A program made the position numbers and the translations under genes. DNA of 64,000 bases from Oceanisphaera sp. IT1-181 (lineage in GTDB: Bacteria; Pseudomonadota; Gammaproteobacteria; Enterobacterales; Aeromonadaceae): contig NZ_CP136856.1 in NCBI RefSeq assembly GCF_033807535.1, forward strand, positions 3,157,001 to 3,221,000. The letters run 5' to 3'. Positions 14,005 to 21,209 of this stretch are shown here, piece after piece. Within the stretch, counting starts at the first letter, position 1. Each line of letters opens with the position of its first letter. The notes under the pieces are model-generated. The model saw only the letters and a list, made by a program, of their open reading frames with translations. It ran no database searches and was not told the origin of the DNA.

Positions 14005-14511
14005 TTATGCTGAGGCTTCTGCTTGTTTTTGGTCGCGCAGGGCTGCGATAGTACGTACCAGCTTGCCAGCAGAAGCTTCTTTCATAGTCGCCATCAGCTG
14101 TGCAATTGCTTCGTTGTACGTCGGCAGTTTTGCGAGACGGTCAATATCTGCTGCGGGGATAAAAGCACCCTCGTAAGCCAGACCTTTAACCTCGAATGCG
14201 CTTTGCTCTTTAGCAAAGTCCTTGAACAAACGAGCGGCAGCGCCCGGGTGTTCGTTGGAAAACGCAAGCAGGGTAGGACCAACGAATACCTCATTGAGGC
14301 ACTCATAGTTGGTCTCTTTAACGGCGATGCGAGCTAACGTGTTACGGACTACCTTAAGGTAAACTCCGTTATCACGCGCTTGCTGGCGCAGTTTGGTCAT
14401 GGCAGCTACAGTAACGCCACGTGCATCGGCAACTACTGCAGACAGGGCGCCCTTGGCAGCTTCGTTGACTTCAGCAACTATTGCCTTTTTGTCTTCGAGT
14501 CTTAATGCCAT
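14005..14511 (-). CDS. rplJ: 50S ribosomal protein L10
   Basis: Base of the ribosomal stalk, 168 residues. It begins MALRLEDKKAIVAEVNEAA and has the typical central VVADARGVTVAAMTKLRQ. A CCAGGAG ribosome site precedes the start. In E. coli the L10(L12)4 complex binds its own mRNA leader to limit synthesis, and the matching leader is present here just upstream (14625-14698). Confidence 0.98.
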   Translation of the reverse strand: MALRLEDKKAIVAEVNEAAKGALSAVVADARGVTVAAMTKLRQQARDNGVYLKVVRNTLARIAVKETNYECLNEVFVGPTLLAFSNEHPGAAARLFKDFAKEQSAFEVKGLAYEGAFIPAADIDRLAKLPTYNEAIAQLMATMKEASAGKLVRTIAALRDQKQAEASA

Positions 14512-14624
14512 TGGCTAAACTCCTGGATCCACCTGGGATAAAACCCAGATTAAACACACGCCTCTGTTAAAACAGAGACACCAAGATGACAGATTCCAGA
14601 AGAAAAAATATTTTCTAACTGGGT

Positions 14625-14698
14625 CCCGGCACCATCTACGCTGGATCATTAAGACGATAACGTCTCCAGCGGTCTTGGACGGGAGTCGAAGCCCCCAA
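14625..14698 (-). promoter_or_regulatory. L10 leader (autoregulatory rplJ 5' UTR)
   Basis: The minus-strand sequence contains the conserved L10-leader elements GTCCAAGACCGC and, after a hairpin loop, CCAGCGTAGATGGTG, in the same order as the E. coli L10-binding leader (from memory). It lies about 115-190 bases before rplJ, the usual distance. Confidence 0.8.
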
Positions 14699-14708
14699 CC
14701 AAATCACA

Positions 14709-14741
14709 AGGCGCAAAATACTACGTGAGTTGATGCGCCTT
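14709..14741 (-). terminator. Hairpin after rplA, probably a partial terminator or processing site
   Basis: AAGGCGCA and TGCGCCTT pair perfectly across an 18-base loop just after the rplA stop. No long T run follows, so it more likely protects or processes the L11-operon transcript, or causes weak pausing, than terminates fully. Confidence 0.5.
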
Positions 14742-14749
14742 GTAAATGC

Positions 14750-15451
14750 TTATTTCTTTTCGTCTAGGCTTGCTTGATCAATAGTAACGCCGGCACCCAT
14801 AGTGGTGGACAGGGTTACTTTCTTGATGAAGATACCTTTAGAAGTTGCAGGCTTGGCACGCTTCAGTGCTACCAACAGTGCTTCCAAGTTGCCTTTCAGG
14901 TTCTCAACGGTGAAATCAGCCTTACCAATAGTGGTGTGGATGATACCGTTTTTGTCGTTGCGATAACGAACCTGACCAGCTTTAGCATTCTTAACGGCTT
15001 CAGCAACGTTAGGAGTTACTGTACCTACTTTAGGGTTAGGCATCAGACCACGTGGGCCCAAGATTTGGCCTAACTGACCAACAACGCGCATGGCATCAGG
15101 AGATGCGATAACGACGTCGAAGTTCATTTCACCTTTCTTGATTTGCTCGGCAAGATCTTCCATGCCAACCAATTCAGCGCCGGCTTCTTTAGCGGCTTCA
15201 GCGTTAGCGCCTTGAGCAAATACTGCAACGCGTACGTCACGACCAGTACCGTTTGGCAGCACAGTTGCGCCACGTACGTTTTGGTCAGATTTACGAGCGT
15301 CGATGCCCAAGTTAACAGCAACGTCTACGCTTTCTACAAACTTGGCAGTAGCCAATTCTTGTAACAGAGCAACGGCTTCATTGATTTCGTAGTTTTTAGT
15401 GCTTTCGATGCGGTCACGAATAACACGCATGCGCTTAGTTAATTTAGCCAT
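14750..15451 (-). CDS. rplA: 50S ribosomal protein L1
   Basis: The 233-residue protein of the L1 stalk, and in E. coli the autogenous repressor of the L11 operon. It contains VNLGIDARKSDQNVRGATVL and ILGPRGLMPNPKVGTVT. I placed the start at MAKLTKRMRV, five bases after the rplK stop. The open frame extends 26 codons further into rplK, which is not family sequence. Confidence 0.98.
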   Translation of the reverse strand: MAKLTKRMRVIRDRIESTKNYEINEAVALLQELATAKFVESVDVAVNLGIDARKSDQNVRGATVLPNGTGRDVRVAVFAQGANAEAAKEAGAELVGMEDLAEQIKKGEMNFDVVIASPDAMRVVGQLGQILGPRGLMPNPKVGTVTPNVAEAVKNAKAGQVRYRNDKNGIIHTTIGKADFTVENLKGNLEALLVALKRAKPATSKGIFIKKVTLSTTMGAGVTIDQASLDEKK

Positions 15452-15455
15452 CGTC

Positions 15456-15884
15456 TTAACCCTCCACTGCCAGGCCCATGGACCGAGCAGTACCTTCGAT
15501 TGTACGAACGCGGGCATCAACATCGGCACCGGTCATGTCTTTTTGCTTGATCTCAGCAATTTCTTCTAACTGAGCGCGGTTAACAGTACCCACTTTCTCA
15601 GAGTTAGGCTTAGCCGAGCCAGACTTCACGCCAGCTGCCTTCAGCAACAAGAACGCCGCAGGCGGAGTCTTGGTTTCGAAGGTGAAAGAACGGTCGCTGT
15701 ACACAGTAATGATTACTGGGATTGGCGAGCCTTTCTCTAGGCTTTCTGTACGAGCGTTAAACGCCTTACAGAATTCCATGATGTTAACGCCGTGCTGACC
15801 CAGAGCTGGACCAACCGGAGGACTTGGGTTTGCTGCACCGGCTGCAACTTGCAGCTTGATGTAGGCTTGGACTTTCTTAGCCAT
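15456..15884 (-). CDS. rplK: 50S ribosomal protein L11
   Basis: The 142-residue protein of the GTPase-associated centre, also needed for RelA activation. It starts MAKKVQAYIKLQVAAG after a GAGGTAA ribosome site and contains the thiostrepton-region PSPPVGPALGQHGVNIMEF. A longer frame upstream was rejected because the family begins exactly at this Met. First gene of the rplKA pair. Confidence 0.98.
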   Translation of the reverse strand: MAKKVQAYIKLQVAAGAANPSPPVGPALGQHGVNIMEFCKAFNARTESLEKGSPIPVIITVYSDRSFTFETKTPPAAFLLLKAAGVKSGSAKPNSEKVGTVNRAQLEEIAEIKQKDMTGADVDARVRTIEGTARSMGLAVEG

Positions 15885-15954
15885 TGAGATTACCTCGTTA
15901 TTGGGTGATAGCGCCGCCAAGCTGTGCTTGTAATCGGCTCCCCTGTATTAAAAG

Positions 15955-15983
15955 GGCGGCAAATTTTAGTACTATTTGCCGCC
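15955..15983 (-). terminator. Hairpin between nusG and rplK
   Basis: GGCGGCAAAT and ATTTGCCGCC form a perfect 10-bp stem followed by CTTTTAAT on the minus strand. It lies 28 bases after the nusG stop and probably separates the secE-nusG transcript from the L11 operon. Confidence 0.75.
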
Positions 15984-16011
15984 ACTCGCAAGTTCTATGA
16001 GCAAACTTTAA

Positions 16012-16560
16012 TCAGGATTTTTCAACCTGACCAAACTCCAGCTCAACTGGGGTAGAACGACCGAAGATCATGACCGACACCTTAATGCGGCTCTTCTCAT
16101 AATCAACCGATTCCACCACACCGTTAAAGTCGGCGAACGGACCTTCAGAAACACGCACCAGTTCACCCGGTTCAAACAGGGTTTTTGGTTTCGGCTTATC
16201 AATCGCATCTTGCAGACGATTCAAGATCAAATCTGCTTCTTTATCAGAGATAGGTGCCGGACGCTCAGGCGTACCACCGATAAAGCCCATCACGCGCGGA
16301 ATACTGCGCACTAGGTGCCAGCTGGCATCGTTCATCTGCATTTGTACTAAGACGTAGCCGGGGAAGAATTTGCGCTCGCTCTTACGTTTTTGACCAGCGC
16401 GCATTTCGACCACTTCTTCAGTTGGCACTAAAATTTCGCCAAACTGCTCTTCCATCTCATTCAGCCGGATATGCTCGATAAGCGATTTCTGAACGCGGCC
16501 TTCGTATCCGGAAAACGCTTGGATCACGTACCAACGCATTCTTTGTTCTGGTTCAGACAT
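16012..16560 (-). CDS. nusG: Transcription termination/antitermination factor NusG
   Basis: The 182-residue factor binds RNA polymerase through its N-terminal NGN domain (MRWYVIQAFSGYEGRVQKSL) and Rho or S10 through its C-terminal KOW domain (GELVRVSEGPFADFNGVVE). The linker and the order are standard. It starts nine bases after the secE stop, with which it is cotranscribed. Confidence 0.98.
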   Translation of the reverse strand: MSEPEQRMRWYVIQAFSGYEGRVQKSLIEHIRLNEMEEQFGEILVPTEEVVEMRAGQKRKSERKFFPGYVLVQMQMNDASWHLVRSIPRVMGFIGGTPERPAPISDKEADLILNRLQDAIDKPKPKTLFEPGELVRVSEGPFADFNGVVESVDYEKSRIKVSVMIFGRSTPVELEFGQVEKS

Positions 16561-16569
16561 GGTTAATCC

Positions 16570-16941
16570 CTATACTCCGGTGACCAGATTGACCAGCCAT
16601 ACCAGCAAGCCATCCAGCATAAATAGAAACAGGCCGACCACAGCAGTGACGGCTAGTACAATCAGGGTAGTTTGGATCGCTTCTTGGCGGTTAGGCCACA
16701 CCACTTTGCGCATTTCCAGACGAGATTCTTTAGCAAAGGCGACCGTAGTCTTACCTTTATGTGTTTGGTAGGCCAATAATCCAGCCACCCCTAAGGCGAC
16801 AACAACGGCCGCGGCACGAAGGGCCACCGACAGCTCGCTATAAAGAGAGTTTGCAACCACGGTTGCTACCAAAATAATAAACACTAGTCCCCATAACAGG
16901 GAATCTTTGGCCCCGCTTTGGCTCTCAATATTTGCACTCAT
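16570..16941 (-). CDS. secE: Preprotein translocase subunit SecE
   Basis: The 123-residue gamma-proteobacterial form with three transmembrane segments (around residues 15-33, 38-58 and 93-115). The conserved cytoplasmic motif AKESRLEMRKVVWPNRQEA stands before the last helix. It clamps SecY in the inner membrane. The gene follows tRNA-Trp by 64 bases, so tRNA and mRNA are probably cut from one transcript. Confidence 0.97.
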   Translation of the reverse strand: MSANIESQSGAKDSLLWGLVFIILVATVVANSLYSELSVALRAAAVVVALGVAGLLAYQTHKGKTTVAFAKESRLEMRKVVWPNRQEAIQTTLIVLAVTAVVGLFLFMLDGLLVWLVNLVTGV

Positions 16942-17005
16942 AAGGCTACCTGTCTAAAACTTGAGTCCATTACGGACGCGAAGACCCCGCTGTCGGCGAG
17001 GTATA

Positions 17006-17082
17006 TGGCAGGGGCGGAGGGATTCGAACCCCCATCCGTCGGTTTTGGAGACCGCCGTTCTACCAATTGGAACTACGCCCCT
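17006..17082 (-). tRNA. tRNA-Trp (CCA)
   Basis: A complete cloverleaf with encoded CCA: acceptor AGGGGCG/CGCCCCT, anticodon loop CTCCAAA (anticodon CCA) and T-loop GGTTCGAATCC. It lies directly before secE and is the first element of that transcript. Confidence 0.97.
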
Positions 17083-17100
17083 ATACACAATAAGGGCCGC

Positions 17101-17129
17101 ATTATAAGGGCTTTCGACTGGGATTGTAA
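17101..17129 (-). promoter_or_regulatory. Promoter of tRNA-Trp-secE-nusG
   Basis: On the minus strand TTACAA (17124-17129) and a perfect TATAAT (17101-17106) are separated by exactly 17 bases. The expected transcription start lies about 10 bases before the tRNA-Trp 5' end. One of the best sigma70 matches in the window. Confidence 0.8.
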
Positions 17130-17331
17130 GCGTAATTACCTGCTGATTTTAGTCGCTCCCCTGCCCTTTCGCTACCCTCTACCCGCAAAAAGAGCAATAA
17201 GTGCAATGCAGACCGAACGCCAAGATCAACAAAGCGCCAGTCGTGAACAGACTGAGCAAGAAAAAGTGAGCAAGTTGAGAGTACAGAGAAATATAAAGGG
17301 GAGAATAACCGGAAGGCATAAGCACTTAAAA
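17130..17331. other. Intergenic region where tufB is normally found
   Basis: About 200 bases between tRNA-Thr(GGT) and the tRNA-Trp promoter. In E. coli and Vibrio the elongation factor gene tufB lies in this interval. I see no recognisable tuf codons, no full gene and no clear terminator. A short open frame on the minus strand mostly reads across tRNA sequence and was not accepted. Confidence 0.7.
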
Positions 17332-17407
17332 TGGTGCTGATACCCGGATTCGAACTGGGGACCTCACCCTTACCAAGGGTGCGCTCTACCAACTGAGCTA
17401 TATCAGC
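17332..17407 (-). tRNA. tRNA-Thr (GGT)
   Basis: A complete 76-base tRNA with CCA: acceptor GCTGATA/TATCAGC, D-arm AGCTCAGTTGGTAGAGC and anticodon loop CTTGGTA (GGT). Equivalent in position to E. coli thrT, the last tRNA before tufB there. Confidence 0.97.
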
Positions 17408-17444
17408 AGCTTTTTGCTCTTAATTATTAATTTGCATTAATAAT

Positions 17445-17519
<75 letters not shown>

Positions 17520-17597
17520 AAAACAGGTTATTTAACTTTACTCGAATACGTCAAAGTTTAGTTAAACGAGATAGCGCAGCGTGCGATATCTAAAAGA

Positions 17598-17682
17598 TGG
17601 TGGAGGGGACTGGATTCGAACCAGTGAAGGCTGAGCCGTCAGATTTACAGTCTGATCCCTTTAGCCACTCGGGAACCCCTCC
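17598..17682 (-). tRNA. tRNA-Tyr (GTA)
   Basis: An 85-base class II tRNA with a long variable arm and encoded CCA: acceptor GGAGGGG/CCCCTCC, anticodon loop CTGTAAA (GTA). Equivalent in position to E. coli tyrU. Confidence 0.97.
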
Positions 17683-17689
17683 AATGTTA

Positions 17690-17765
<76 letters not shown>

Positions 17766-17780
17766 ACTAGAACGAGGCGA

Positions 17781-17810
17781 ATTCTAGGCCATGGGCATGC
17801 CGTTATGCAA
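17781..17810 (-). promoter_or_regulatory. Promoter of the tRNA cluster
   Basis: On the minus strand TTGCAT (17805-17810) and TAGAAT (17781-17786) are 18 bases apart. They are followed by a GC-containing discriminator (TCGCCTCG) of the sort linked to stringent control of stable RNA. The tRNA-Thr 5' end is about 15 bases downstream. Confidence 0.65.
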
Positions 17811-18026
17811 GCGCTGAATGCTAAGTTTTTGCCTTAGCGCGCTCAACTGCACAATAAACAAACAACAAAGCCACTTTTCACCTCGTTTAGCCGCCGTTTA
17901 TGCCACAAATATACAGGCATTAGGCAAAAAATTTTTCTTGAGCGCTCCGCGCAACTTAAGCCCTAGCTGGCTTGTCGGCGCTTAAACCTTGGTGTATCGT
18001 CGCTAAGCGACCCACAGCACGGCCTC

Positions 18027-18072
18027 ATGCCACTAACTTATGACCACAGGCTTATGACTACATCCTTATGAC
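18027..18072 (+). promoter_or_regulatory. Tandem overlapping mini-ORFs leading into coaA
   Basis: The 8-mer CTTATGAC occurs three times at exactly 14-base spacing (18037, 18051, 18065). Each copy contains an ATG. The ATG at 18040 reads MTTGL and stops at a TGA that overlaps the ATG at 18054. That one reads MTTSL and stops at a TGA overlapping the coaA ATG at 18068. An ATG at 18027 is in frame with the second ORF. The arrangement suggests stop-start coupled translation into coaA. Confidence 0.5.
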
Positions 18073-19009
18073 GATAGACAACGACTCTCCTTATATTGCC
18101 TTTTCTCGCGAAGCTTGGTCTGAGCTGCGTGACACTGTGCATCAACCTTTAAGCGAAGCTGAGTTAACACGGCTGCGTGGCATTAATGACAAGGTCTCAC
18201 TGGCAGAAGTCAGAGATATCTACTTGCCATTGTCGCGCTTGCTGAATCTCTACATTAAGGCTAAGCAAAGGCGCAGTAAGGTGTTGGATCAGTTTTTAAG
18301 AAAAGAGCCCCGTCATCTGCCCTACATTATCAGCATTGCCGGCTCAGTAGCAGTAGGTAAAAGCACCACGGCGCGCATTCTTGCAGCACTCCTAGAACGC
18401 TGGCCGCAACATCCCACCGTCGCCTTGGTGACCACGGATGGTTTTCTGTATCCAAATGCGGAGCTAGAAGCGCGCGACTTGATGCATAAGAAAGGATTTC
18501 CTGAGTCTTATGACATTCGTCGTTTGGTGCAGTTTGTGTCTGATATAAAATCCGGGAAGCCTCGCGTCACGGCACCTTTGTACTCGCACCTGAGTTACGA
18601 CATCATTCCGGACGCGGAAGAAGTGGTGGAGCAGGCGGACATTGTCATCATAGAGGGCTTAAACGTACTGCAAAGTGGCATGGACTACCCTCATGAGCCG
18701 CATCGGGTATTTGTTTCAGACTTCGTGGACTTCTCGGTTTTTGTCGATGCGGATGAGCAGTTGCTTAAAACTTGGTATGTGGAGCGTTTCTTAACGTTAC
18801 GCGACGGCGCCTTTGCCGATCCCGATTCTTATTTTCATCACTATGCCCAGTTATCAGAAGCCCAAGCGATGGCCACCGCCAGTCGCATTTGGCAAGACAT
18901 TAACTACCAAAACCTTAAGCAAAACATCCTGCCCACCAAAGACCGCGCCGAGCTGATCCTGACCAAAGGTCAAGCCCACGGCATAGAGCAGGTATGGCTG
19001 AGAAAGTAA
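18068..19009 (+). CDS. coaA: Pantothenate kinase, type I
   Basis: Phosphorylates pantothenate, the first and controlling step of coenzyme A synthesis. The 313-residue protein has the P-loop GSVAVGKSTTAR near residue 96, VTTDGFLYPN, and the family C-terminal region with YVERFLTLRDGAF. The start MTIDNDSPYIAF is preceded by no clear ribosome site of its own but by two overlapping mini-ORFs, which may feed ribosomes to it. Convergent with birA, as beside this tRNA cluster in related genomes. Confidence 0.96.
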   Translation: MTIDNDSPYIAFSREAWSELRDTVHQPLSEAELTRLRGINDKVSLAEVRDIYLPLSRLLNLYIKAKQRRSKVLDQFLRKEPRHLPYIISIAGSVAVGKSTTARILAALLERWPQHPTVALVTTDGFLYPNAELEARDLMHKKGFPESYDIRRLVQFVSDIKSGKPRVTAPLYSHLSYDIIPDAEEVVEQADIVIIEGLNVLQSGMDYPHEPHRVFVSDFVDFSVFVDADEQLLKTWYVERFLTLRDGAFADPDSYFHHYAQLSEAQAMATASRIWQDINYQNLKQNILPTKDRAELILTKGQAHGIEQVWLRK

Positions 19010-19017
19010 CCGAACAG

Positions 19018-19104
19018 CCGTGAAGGGGAAAGTGTAGGAGTGAGGTGGACAAACAAAAAACGCCAGCTTGTTTTACGCTTCACACTTTACCCCTCACACC
19101 TCAC
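19018..19104. repeat. Inverted CTTCAC/CCTCAC repeat pair between coaA and birA
   Basis: The left arm (about 19018-19046) is rich in GTGAAG, GTGTAG and GTGAGG units. The right arm (19068-19104) carries TTACGCTTCAC, ACTTTACCC and CTCACACCTCACG, roughly its reverse complement. Similar pairs lie at 37552-37703, also between convergent genes. A bidirectional transcription end is one possible role. The right arm overlaps the last codons of birA. Confidence 0.5.
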
Positions 19105-20114
19105 GCGCGAGGCTCTTCAGCGCGTAACGACACTTCGCCGCCTAAGAAGCGCTTGATTTTGCCATCTGCTAACTCCAATAACAGCGCGCCTTGCTCATCT
19201 ATGCCACGGGCTGTGCCCTGAATAACTTGCTCACCCATCAATATCCGCACCGGCTTGCCGTTAAAGTAGTCAAGCTGATTCCATTGCTCGCGAAAAGCAC
19301 GAATGCCCTGAGCTTCAAAAATATCTAACGAGTGCTGCAGATGCTGACTGAGGGCTATCACTAAACCGTTACGATCGTTAATGTCACCTAATTCAGCCAA
19401 TTCAGCAAAGGGTTGGCTAATGCGCGCTTGCTCGCTGCTCGGCAATAGTAAATTTAAGCCTAAACCAATCACCAACTGACAAGGCCCGCCGGCAGTGCCG
19501 GACATTTCCACTAAGATGCCGGCCAGCTTGCGACCATTTACGTATAAATCATTGGGCCATTTAAGTTGTACGCCACTAAAGCCTTGGGCTGCTAATGACT
19601 CTACCACGGCAATGCCCACTACTAGGCTCAAGCCCATGGCCGCCGCCATGCCCTGCTCGAGACGCCAATACATGCTCATGATCAGCTGGCCACCAAAAGG
19701 CGATACCCAACTGCGGCCCCGTCGGCCTCGGCCCGCTGTTTGGCACTCGGCAACACAGATATCGCCGTTATTGAGCTGATTAAGTTGCGATAGCCAATGC
19801 TGATTGGTCGAGCCAATGACTGGAATAAGATCCACCCGTTGTGGCGCCAGCTCACGACTTAACCGATATTGATCCAATAACTGCAAGGGCACCGCCAAGC
19901 GATAGCCCTTACCACTCACGCTGTACACCTCGAGCCCCAGCGCCTTAATGGCTTGCACATGTTTACTGACCGCCGCCCGACTCACCGCCAATTGCTCGCC
20001 TAATTGTTCGCCAGAGTGAAACTGACCATCACTCAGTAGCGTAAGCAAAGCTTCGCGCAATGGGCTTAGCTCTTGTTTAGGCTCGGGTTTAGGCTCGGAT
20101 TTTAGTTCAGACAC
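19101..20114 (-). CDS. birA: Bifunctional biotin operon repressor / biotin-protein ligase
   Basis: Attaches biotin to the acetyl-CoA carboxylase carrier protein and, when loaded with biotinyl-AMP, represses biotin synthesis genes. The N-terminal winged helix (SGEQLGEQLAVSRAAVSKHV) shows it is the repressor type. The ligase domain has GRGRRGRSWVSPFGGQL and KWPNDLYVNGRKLAGILVE. The start is a GTG that overlaps the murB end by 13 bases. The first 16 residues are a short Lys/Pro/Glu repeat not found in E. coli BirA; the length of 337 is otherwise normal. Confidence 0.96.
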   Translation of the reverse strand: MSELKSEPKPEPKQELSPLREALLTLLSDGQFHSGEQLGEQLAVSRAAVSKHVQAIKALGLEVYSVSGKGYRLAVPLQLLDQYRLSRELAPQRVDLIPVIGSTNQHWLSQLNQLNNGDICVAECQTAGRGRRGRSWVSPFGGQLIMSMYWRLEQGMAAAMGLSLVVGIAVVESLAAQGFSGVQLKWPNDLYVNGRKLAGILVEMSGTAGGPCQLVIGLGLNLLLPSSEQARISQPFAELAELGDINDRNGLVIALSQHLQHSLDIFEAQGIRAFREQWNQLDYFNGKPVRILMGEQVIQGTARGIDEQGALLLELADGKIKRFLGGEVSLRAEEPRA

Positions 20115-21136
20115 GCCAGCGCCTCATCCAAGTAAGTTTCACCATCCGCCCCTATCATGCGCACCTCTGGCTCAAGGCGCACGCCAAACATCTGCTCTAC
20201 CCGCTCACGCACTAAGGCCGCCAAGCGCAATACATCCGCCGCCGTGGCACCGCCCAAATTGACCAGCACTAAGGCTTGTTGGGTATGCACACCGGCTCCC
20301 CCCACCTGCACGCCTTTTAAGCCCGCTTGTTCAATCAACCAACCGGCAGCCAATTTACTGACTCCCGGCTCGGCGGCAAATACTGGCAACTTGGGCCACG
20401 CCAACTTAAGCGCCTCCGCTTGCGCCGTGACCACTTTCGGGTTTTTAAAGAAACTGCCCGCATTACCGAGCACCGCGGGATCTGGCAATTTCGCTTGGCG
20501 AGTAGCGCACACCTTTTCAAAGATTTGCGCCGGTGTGGCCGCCTCTCCCAATTCAGCCAGCGGGCCATAGCCAAGCACCGGCTGCCAAGCTTTAGGTAAA
20601 CGAAAGGTCACGCCGATGATTAAGTGCAGTCGTGCCTCATGCTTAAAGACGCTGTCACGATAACCAAAGCCGCACTCCTCATTAGACCAGGTTTTATACT
20701 CGCCGCTTTGCCAGTCGAAGCTTTCTACTTTCTGACAAAATTGCGCCAGCTCCACCCCATAAGCACCGATATTCTGCACCGGTGATGCGCCCACAGTGCC
20801 GGGGATCAGGGCCAAGTTTTCCAACCCAGGCATATTCTGTTCTAAACATAGGCACACCAATTGATGCCAGTTTTCTCCGCCTTCCACCGCTACCAACCAA
20901 GCATCTTCGGTCTCGGTGACTTTGATGCCTTTCAGTCGATTAACCAGCACCAGCCCAGTAAAGGGAGCAGTAAACAGCAGGTTAGAGCCCTCACCGACTA
21001 ATAATAACGGCGTCTGTCGATACGCTTGCCATAAACGTTGCAGCTGCTCGCGCGCCGTTAGCTCTACCAATTGCTCGGCAGTGTGTTTAAGACCAAAAGT
21101 GTTATAGGGGGCGAGAGAAGCCGAGGTAACTTGCAT
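20102..21136 (-). CDS. murB: UDP-N-acetylenolpyruvoylglucosamine reductase
   Basis: The FAD enzyme that makes UDP-N-acetylmuramic acid in peptidoglycan synthesis. The 344 residues fit the type I family. Visible are LLVGEGSNLLF, GASPVQNIGAYGVEL, the catalytic region LGNAGSFFKNP and the C-terminal LEPEVRMIG with the proton-relay Glu. It runs into birA with a 13-base overlap, as the murB-birA pair does in many gammaproteobacteria. Confidence 0.97.
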   Translation of the reverse strand: MQVTSASLAPYNTFGLKHTAEQLVELTAREQLQRLWQAYRQTPLLLVGEGSNLLFTAPFTGLVLVNRLKGIKVTETEDAWLVAVEGGENWHQLVCLCLEQNMPGLENLALIPGTVGASPVQNIGAYGVELAQFCQKVESFDWQSGEYKTWSNEECGFGYRDSVFKHEARLHLIIGVTFRLPKAWQPVLGYGPLAELGEAATPAQIFEKVCATRQAKLPDPAVLGNAGSFFKNPKVVTAQAEALKLAWPKLPVFAAEPGVSKLAAGWLIEQAGLKGVQVGGAGVHTQQALVLVNLGGATAADVLRLAALVRERVEQMFGVRLEPEVRMIGADGETYLDEALACLN

Positions 21137-21209
21137 GATGAGGGTTCCTAAATAAATGCCGGCTCAGTGTACCTGAACTCATAAGTGGAGTGGAACACCG
21201 CTATCTACT

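Noticed and set aside
17102..17392. 96-codon minus-strand frame across the tRNA-Thr region
   Set aside because: It reads through a tRNA gene, has no family features and is an artefact of the tufB-less interval.
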